A stretch of 11,244 nt of DNA, from assembly GCA_023433965.1 (NCBI GenBank), contig JAEYTQ010000103.1, positions 1 to 11,244 on the forward strand, given 5' to 3'. How positions within the stretch are numbered: position 1 is the stretch's first letter; the number at the start of each line of letters is the position of its first letter. Positions 1-4,672 of this stretch are shown here, piece after piece. The translations under genes and the position numbers were made by a program. The notes under the pieces are model-generated. The model had not been told where the DNA came from and ran no database searches. It was given only the letters and a program-made list of their open reading frames with translations. This stretch comes from Pseudomonadota bacterium. GTDB taxonomy: Bacteria; Pseudomonadota; Alphaproteobacteria; Rhizobiales; Xanthobacteraceae.

Positions 1-351
1 GCCGAAGATCACGGTCTGGAACGCTTCGGTCTTGAGATATGCCGTTGTCACGACGAAGGAGCGGTCGTTCATCGCCAGCAGCATCAGCCCGGTTGCGACG
101 ATCTGGCTGAGCGCCCCTAACAGCAGCCACGGCCAGAACACGGCCGGCGGCGAACTCAGGGGATCGCCGGTCGCAGCCAGCACCAGTCCCAGGAGCAGAA
201 GCGAGAACGGAAAGCCGAACAGGAAGCGGATGTTGGTTGCGCCCCACGTCCCCAGCGGCTTCGTCAGCGACCGTTGCATCGCATTGCGCGCGACCTGTCC
301 GAGCGCGGCAATGATGGTGAAGGGAATCCAGAGGCTGGCGATGGTGAGCAT
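1..351 (-). CDS. DMT/EamA-type transporter, N-terminal part (cut by left edge)
   Basis: Reading the minus strand from ATG at 351 gives 117 codons with no stop before the window edge, beginning MLTIASLWIPFTIIAALGQ. The residues seen are strongly hydrophobic. Likely membrane segments lie at about residues 4-20, 40-60, 70-90 and 98-117, joined by short basic loops (QRSLTK, NDRSF). This pattern, with a Gly/Ala-rich first helix followed by Arg/Asn-containing turns, fits the EamA half-domain of drug/metabolite transporter superfamily permeases. Those proteins usually have about 280-300 residues and ten helices, so well over half the protein is missing. The substrate cannot be told. The family includes exporters of amino acids and other small metabolites. 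The gene lies downstream of the carrier-protein gene on the same strand, with a 162-bp gap. No clear Shine-Dalgarno sequence precedes the ATG, so the start is provisional. Topology comes from reading hydrophobicity by eye. Confidence 0.72.
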   Translation of the reverse strand, partial: MLTIASLWIPFTIIAALGQVARNAMQRSLTKPLGTWGATNIRFLFGFPFSLLLLGLVLAATGDPLSSPPAVFWPWLLLGALSQIVATGLMLLAMNDRSFVVTTAYLKTEAFQTVIFG

Positions 352-513
352 CGTGGCGGCGGGTGGCGGGTGGCGGGAGAAGATTTCAGCCAACCTGCCG
401 CCGGCCGCGAAGCACGTCAATCACGCGGACGTCATGGGTGCGATGCTCCCGCAACAAATTCGGGAGCCGTCCCTGCAAACGCTACTCGACGCCGGATTGG
501 CCGTGGGTCCGTC

Positions 514-786
514 TCAAGCCGCGGTTGCCGGCCGCAGCTGGATCGCAATCATGCGTTCCAGCGTCTCCACCGACTGGAAATTCTCCGGCGTGATCTCGGA
601 TTGCGGGATGGTGAAATCGAACTCGGCCTCGACGCCGAGCATCAGATTGACCATGTCCATCGAGGTCAGGCCGACATCGACGAGCTTGGCCGAAGGTGTA
701 ACGTCGGCGGTGAGCGAATTCTGTTCGAGGATGCCCTTCACCACCTTGGTGATGCGGTTGCGCAAATCGCTATGGAAGGCCTGCAT
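514..786 (-). CDS. Stand-alone acyl/aminoacyl carrier protein (partner of the aa:CP ligase)
   Basis: This gene encodes a 90-residue acidic protein with the carrier-protein fold: an N-terminal helix (RNRITKVVKGIL), then the helix II region LVDVGLTSMDMVNLML, and a C-terminal helix around ETLERMIAIQL. Ser42 in the GLTSMD context is the expected 4'-phosphopantetheine attachment site. The usual GxDSL of fatty-acid AcpP is replaced by GLTSM, so it is unlikely to be the housekeeping ACP. A TTG at 792 would add two residues, but ATG at 786 is preferred because a GGGAA element at 800-796 on the minus strand lies about 9 nt upstream. Its divergent position from the flavoprotein and ligase genes repeats the arrangement known for amino acid:[carrier protein] ligases of Bradyrhizobium and Agrobacterium. 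There the ligase loads an amino acid onto such a carrier. That this protein is the ligase's partner is inferred from family and context. Confidence 0.88.
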   Translation of the reverse strand: MQAFHSDLRNRITKVVKGILEQNSLTADVTPSAKLVDVGLTSMDMVNLMLGVEAEFDFTIPQSEITPENFQSVETLERMIAIQLRPATAA

Positions 787-1145
787 CGGCAAAAATTCCC
801 ATCTTGTCTATCGGAGGCGGACCGGACTGCCGGCTACGATGGGCACGGCCTGCCTCTCCTGCAATGGGCGGCAGCAATACTTCGCGTTTCTTAGTAAACG
901 ATGACTCGGATTGTCTGAAAATCTGGCTTCTTCCAGAATCCTAACGCGATGCCGGAGAATCGGGTGATGCAAACAACCGGGCCTTAACTGTTCATTCGGA
1001 ATTGGGCTTTGTTTACCCTCTATTTCATCGACGAATTTGAATTAAATCCGTAGCCTCACCTCACAAGCAAAGATGACCGGAGGATCGCTGGCGGCGTCGC
1101 GAATGATGCCGGCGATCTCGAACGGCAAACAGGAGGCGGACGAGT
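787..1145. promoter_or_regulatory. Divergent intergenic region between carrier protein and flavoprotein genes
   Basis: This 359-bp gap separates two divergently transcribed genes and must hold the promoters of both. It is clearly more AT-rich than its surroundings, especially at about 890-1060. A short inverted repeat, TCTGG at 922-926 and CCAGA at 933-937, could be a weak operator or hairpin. The plus-strand gene has a strong Shine-Dalgarno sequence (AGGAGG at 1131-1136). I see no convincing -35/-10 pair on either strand and no gene in the gap. Short open frames that cross it are shadows without coding character. Confidence 0.4.
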
Positions 1146-2363
1146 ATGAACGTGCGTGAAGCAGTCCTCACTGTCGACGAGATGCAGGCGAGCTTTCTCG
1201 AGCGGGGCCCCTCCCTGATCGAGCGCGCCGCCCAGACCGCTGCTGCAGCCGCGGCCGACGCAGAGGAGGTTGATCGCGACGCACGCTTCCCGCATCGGGC
1301 TTTCGACGTTGCGCGTGAGCAGAAGCTGCTCGGCGTGATGATTCCGGCCGAGTTCGGCGGCTTCGGCGCCTCGATCCACGACGTCACCGACATCTGCTAC
1401 ACGCTCGGACGCGCCTGCGCCTCGACGGCGATGATCTATGCGATGCACCAGACCAAGGTCGCCTGCATCATCAGGCACGGTCATGGCATTCCCTGGATGG
1501 AAACCATGATGCGCCGGGTCGCCCGCGACCAGTGGCTGCTCGCCTCCTCCACCACCGAGGGCCAGAACGGCGGCAACATCCGCGCCAGCGCCGCCGCAGT
1601 CGACCATGCTGGCGACACCGTCTCGCTGGTGCGCGACGCCACCGTGATCTCCTACGGTGCCGAGGCCGACGGCCTCGTCACCATCGCGCGCCGCGCCACC
1701 GATGCCGCCGCCTCCGATCAGGTCCTGCTGGCCCTCGCCAAGGACGATTATTCGCTGAAGCGCACGCTGGGCTGGGAAACGCTCGGCATGCGCGGCACCT
1801 GCTCGACCGGGTTCGAGCTGAAGGTCGACTGCCCCGCCGACCGCGTCTTCCCGGAATCCTATGACAAGATCCATGCCCAGACCATGACGCCGTTCGCGCA
1901 TCTGTGCTGGTCGTCGGCCTGGGCCGGCATTGCCGCGGCGGCCGTGACCCGCGCGCAGGCCTGCATCCGCACGGCAGCGCGCTCTTCCGGCGGTCAGATG
2001 CCGCCGGCCGCGGCGCACTTCACCGCCGCCAAGATGTCGCTGGCCAGGTTGCGCGCGCTGATCTCGGCCAATCTGGATGCTTTCGCCCGCGCCGAGCATG
2101 ACGAGCGTGCGCTCGGCTCGCTCGACTTCCAGTCGTCGATCACGCTTCTGAAGGTGCAGGCTTCCGAGCTCGCGGTCGAGACCGTGATGCATGCGATGCG
2201 CACCACGGGTCTTTCCGGCTACCGCAACGACGGCGAGTTCACCATGGGCCGTCACCTGCGCGACGTGCTGTCGTCGCCGATCATGATCAACAACGACCGC
2301 ATCCTGGTCAACGCCGCGACATCGACGCTGATGAGCGGGGTGCCGACGAGCCTTCGCGACTGA
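1146..2363 (+). CDS. Acyl-CoA dehydrogenase-like flavoprotein of the carrier-protein cluster
   Basis: This gene encodes a 405-residue protein with the acyl-CoA dehydrogenase layout. The N-terminal helical domain (about 1-125) contains LGVMIPAEFGGFGAS at 62-76, the family's P-x-E-x-G-G-x-G signature. The beta domain (about 126-240) contains LLASSTTEGQNGGN in place of the usual T-E-P-x-x-G-S-D flavin and substrate loop. The C-terminal helical domain (about 245-405) contains TTGLSGYRNDGEF, like the conserved GG-x-G-Y region, and GRHLRDVLSSP. The AGGAGG at 1131-1136, 9 nt before ATG, fixes the start. In family terms it should be an FAD enzyme acting on a thioester. Sitting between the carrier and ligase genes, it may oxidise an aminoacyl group held on the carrier, but that substrate is inference. 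By eye alignment, the position of the catalytic Glu of medium-chain enzymes falls in IMINNDR (380-385) and holds no Glu. Length is normal. Confidence 0.88.
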   Translation: MNVREAVLTVDEMQASFLERGPSLIERAAQTAAAAAADAEEVDRDARFPHRAFDVAREQKLLGVMIPAEFGGFGASIHDVTDICYTLGRACASTAMIYAMHQTKVACIIRHGHGIPWMETMMRRVARDQWLLASSTTEGQNGGNIRASAAAVDHAGDTVSLVRDATVISYGAEADGLVTIARRATDAAASDQVLLALAKDDYSLKRTLGWETLGMRGTCSTGFELKVDCPADRVFPESYDKIHAQTMTPFAHLCWSSAWAGIAAAAVTRAQACIRTAARSSGGQMPPAAAHFTAAKMSLARLRALISANLDAFARAEHDERALGSLDFQSSITLLKVQASELAVETVMHAMRTTGLSGYRNDGEFTMGRHLRDVLSSPIMINNDRILVNAATSTLMSGVPTSLRD

Positions 2364-2454
2364 CTGACGCGCTTAACCGACGTGCCTGATTGACTGACGT
2401 GCCTTGGCGACTGAAGCAACAAGAACAAATTTTGAGATAGCAGGACATCGAATC

Positions 2455-3435
2455 ATGAATATTGCCGTCCTCCCCGACTCGCCCGCGACCGCGCCGCAGC
2501 AGATCGACCCGCTCGATCATCTCGCCGACCAGCTGTTCCACCGCATGGGCGCCGATGGTGTCTATGCCCGCACCGCGCTCTATGAGGGCATCGTCGACAG
2601 GCTCGCCGCGCTGATCAGCAGCCATCGCGAAGCCGGTACCGAGGTGATGCGCTTCCCGCCGGTGATGAGCCGCGCCCAGCTGGAAAAATCCGGCTATCTC
2701 AAGAGCTTTCCGAATCTGCTCGGCTGCGTCTGCGGTCTGCACGGCACCGAGCGCGAGATCAACGCCGCGGTGAGCCGTTTCGATGCCGGCGGCGACTGGA
2801 CCACCTCGCTCTCGCCGGCCGATCTCGTGCTGTCACCGGCCGCCTGCTATCCGGTCTACCCGATCGCGGCGAGCCGTGGCCAGCTGCCGAAGGGCGGCCT
2901 GCGCTTCGACGTTGCCGCCGATTGCTTTCGCCGCGAGCCGTCGAAGCATCTCGACCGCCTGCAATCGTTCCGCATGCGCGAATATGTCTGCATCGGCACG
3001 GCTGAGGACGTCGCCGATTTCCGCGAGCGCTGGATGGTGCGCGCGCAGGCGATCGCGCGCGATCTCGGCCTCACCTTCCGTGTCGACTATGCCAGCGATC
3101 CCTTCTTCGGTCGCGTCGGCCAGATGAAGGCGGTCAGCCAGAAGCAGCAGCAGCTCAAGTTCGAGCTCCTGATTCCGCTGCGCTCCGAAGAGCAGCCGAC
3201 CGCCTGCATGAGCTTCAACTATCATCGCGAGCATTTCGGCACGACCTGGGGCATTCAGGACGCCGACGGCGAGCCGGCGCATACCGGCTGCGTCGCCTTC
3301 GGCATGGACCGGCTCGCCGTCGCCATGTTCCACACCCACGGCACCGATCTTTCCGCCTGGCCCGCCAGGGTGAGGGACGTCCTGGGCTTGCGGCCGCAAG
3401 TCGCGGCCAGTGCCCACGGCGAAGGCTGGCGCTAG
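2455..3435 (+). CDS. Amino acid:[carrier protein] ligase (truncated SerRS-like class II synthetase)
   Basis: This gene encodes a 326-residue protein consisting only of a class II aminoacyl-tRNA-synthetase catalytic core. Motif 2 is FRREP (158-162) with SFRMRE (171-176), and motif 3 is GCVAFGMDR (278-286). Cys131, Glu176 and Cys279 sit where the zinc ligands of the crystallised B. japonicum Gly:CP ligase lie, as I recall them; these are the ligands shared with atypical archaeal SerRS. The N-terminal tRNA-binding coiled-coil arm of ordinary SerRS is absent. Characterised members use ATP to activate Gly or Ala and transfer it to the phosphopantetheine thiol of a small carrier protein, forming aminoacyl-thioesters rather than aminoacyl-tRNA. 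An upstream in-frame TTG at 2404 was rejected because ATG at 2455 has AGGA about 10 nt before it and gives the family's known length. It lies 91 bp after the flavoprotein gene and is probably co-transcribed with it. The exact amino acid cannot be read from sequence with confidence. Confidence 0.93.
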   Translation: MNIAVLPDSPATAPQQIDPLDHLADQLFHRMGADGVYARTALYEGIVDRLAALISSHREAGTEVMRFPPVMSRAQLEKSGYLKSFPNLLGCVCGLHGTEREINAAVSRFDAGGDWTTSLSPADLVLSPAACYPVYPIAASRGQLPKGGLRFDVAADCFRREPSKHLDRLQSFRMREYVCIGTAEDVADFRERWMVRAQAIARDLGLTFRVDYASDPFFGRVGQMKAVSQKQQQLKFELLIPLRSEEQPTACMSFNYHREHFGTTWGIQDADGEPAHTGCVAFGMDRLAVAMFHTHGTDLSAWPARVRDVLGLRPQVAASAHGEGWR

Positions 3436-3550
3436 TGCATCATCCGGATGCCGAAGGGCCGCGTCAGCGCAAACGCGAAGCGGCGCTCCGGCGCGCTCAT
3501 GCTGAAACTATAGACGAACGAGGCCGACCATTTCCACGGGCAAGACGAGC

Positions 3551-4426
3551 GTGATCCACACCAAGGTCCGATGCCGCGAGATCACGGAGTCCGACGTCGA
3601 CAAGATCGCGGACTTGCTGACGCGCGGCTTCGTCGGCCGCTCGCGCGAGTACTGGATTCAGGGCCTGCGACGGCAGGCGTTCCGAGCCGTGCCGGAGGGT
3701 TATCCGCGCTTCGGCTACATGCTCGACGACGACGGCACGCCGGTGGGCGTGCTGCTCCTGATCTACACGGCACAGAGGCAAGGCGAAGAGAGCGCCATCC
3801 GGTGCAATTTGTCGAGCTGGTACGTCGACCCGGCCTATCGCAACTATGCCCCGCTGCTGACCAAAATCGCGCAGCGGCACAAGGACGTCACGTATTTCAA
3901 CATCAGCCCGGCGCCGTGGACCTGGCCGATCATCGAGACCCAGGGCTTTCGCGCCTATTGCCGCGGCATTTTCTTCTCGGTCCCCGCGCTGGCGCGGCCG
4001 CCGCGCTGGAGCGAGATCGAGGTCATCCCGCCGCACGCCAAGGAGATCGAGGGGCTTTCCGAAGCGGAGACCGAGCTGCTGACGCGGCATGCGCGCTATA
4101 ATTGCCTCAGCCTCGTCTGCCGCACGCCGAAGGGAACGTTCCCCTTCATCCTGCAACCGGTGCGCATCCGCCGCGGCTTCATCGCACCCCCCGCGATGAA
4201 GCTGATCTATTGCCGGAGCGCCGCCGAATACGCCGAATGCGCCGGCCGTATCGGCCGGCTGCTGCTGCGGCTTGGCAAGATCGCGGTGGCTGTGGACACC
4301 AATGGTCCGATTCCGGGTCTCGTCGGCATCTACACCGAGCGGCGCGGACGCAAATATTTCAAGGGGCCGCATGAGCCACGGCTCGGCGACCTCACGGATA
4401 CGGAACTCGTCTTGTACGGGCCTTAG
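3551..4426 (+). CDS. GNAT-like acyltransferase, substrate unknown
   Basis: This gene encodes a 291-residue soluble protein. The first half resembles a GNAT domain: VRCREITESDVDKIADLLTR (6-25) fits strand 1 and helix 1, SSWYVDPAYRNYAPLL fits the acyl-CoA-binding motif A region with its V-x-P-x-x-R core, and TQGFRAYCRG fits the late G-F-x segment. The second half (about 165-291) has mixed strand and helix character and ends in TELVLYGP. It might be a second degenerate GNAT unit, but I cannot show that. The start is GTG at 3551: the frame has a stop at 3503-3505, no better start exists, and the GNAT fold begins right after it. The Shine-Dalgarno sequence is weak. It lies 115 bp after the ligase gene on the same strand, so it may belong to the same unit. 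Similar rhizobial proteins are usually labelled acyl-CoA acyltransferase; the donor and acceptor are unknown. Confidence 0.72.
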   Translation: MIHTKVRCREITESDVDKIADLLTRGFVGRSREYWIQGLRRQAFRAVPEGYPRFGYMLDDDGTPVGVLLLIYTAQRQGEESAIRCNLSSWYVDPAYRNYAPLLTKIAQRHKDVTYFNISPAPWTWPIIETQGFRAYCRGIFFSVPALARPPRWSEIEVIPPHAKEIEGLSEAETELLTRHARYNCLSLVCRTPKGTFPFILQPVRIRRGFIAPPAMKLIYCRSAAEYAECAGRIGRLLLRLGKIAVAVDTNGPIPGLVGIYTERRGRKYFKGPHEPRLGDLTDTELVLYGP

Positions 4427-4441
4427 GGCAACGTCGGGTCC

Positions 4442-4510
4442 GTAGCCCGGATGAGCGTAGCGACATGCGGGAACGTCCGTCCCGGATATCGCTGCGCTCA
4501 TCCGGGCTAC
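4442..4510. repeat. Palindromic intergenic repeat (GTAGCCCGGATGAGCG type)
   Basis: The arms GTAGCCCGGATGAGCG (4442-4457) and CGCTCATCCGGGCTAC (4495-4510) are perfect 16-bp reverse complements. The pairing continues inward with a few mismatches (TAGCGACA against TATCGCTG). A second small stem sits in the loop, CGGGA at 4468-4472 with TCCCG at 4480-4484. It starts 15 bp after the acyltransferase stop codon and can form one long hairpin in RNA, so it may act as a 3' stabiliser or terminator, though no T-run follows. Elements of this look are scattered between genes in Bradyrhizobium and relatives; the family assignment is from recognition. Confidence 0.85.
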
Positions 4511-4568
4511 AGCCTATCGCCTTGTCTGCAGGCCATTTGTGCGCGCTCTCCCCATGGCCGGTCACCCT

Positions 4569-4581
4569 CCGTAAACTACGG
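4569..4581. repeat. Small perfect hairpin upstream of the PAS-GGDEF-EAL gene
   Basis: CCGTA (4569-4573) and TACGG (4577-4581) form a 5-bp stem with an AAC loop. It lies about 90 bp before the start codon of the signalling gene, in a stretch followed by AT-rich sequence (TTAAGGGAATTTTCC). It could belong to the promoter or 5' leader. No recognisable -35/-10 pair or known operator supports a firmer call. Confidence 0.3.
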
Positions 4582-4672
4582 CGCTTAAGGGAATTTTCCG
4601 GCCTCTTCGCTACCCTTGGCGGCTGAATTAGGTTGCGCCGAGTCCATTGCCTGCCGAGGTCCCGCCGACCCC

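Noticed and set aside
514..786. Annotation as the fatty-acid synthesis ACP (acpP)
   Set aside because: The serine motif differs from GxDSL and no fatty-acid synthesis genes are adjacent.
32..904. 290-codon plus-strand frame at the left end
   Set aside because: It lies opposite the EamA transporter and the carrier protein, both of which have clear family features on the minus strand. The plus-strand product resembles nothing.
1002..1045. Possible sigma70 promoter (TTGGGC or TTGTTT boxes) before the flavoprotein gene
   Set aside because: No acceptable -10 box lies 16-18 bp downstream; only the AT-richness supports it.
1056..2255. 399-codon minus-strand frame
   Set aside because: Antisense to the flavoprotein, low complexity, no recognisable domain.
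2455..3435. Annotation as seryl-tRNA synthetase
   Set aside because: The N-terminal tRNA-binding arm is missing, the length is 326 residues, and a carrier protein is encoded nearby. The amino acid:[carrier protein] ligase family fits better.
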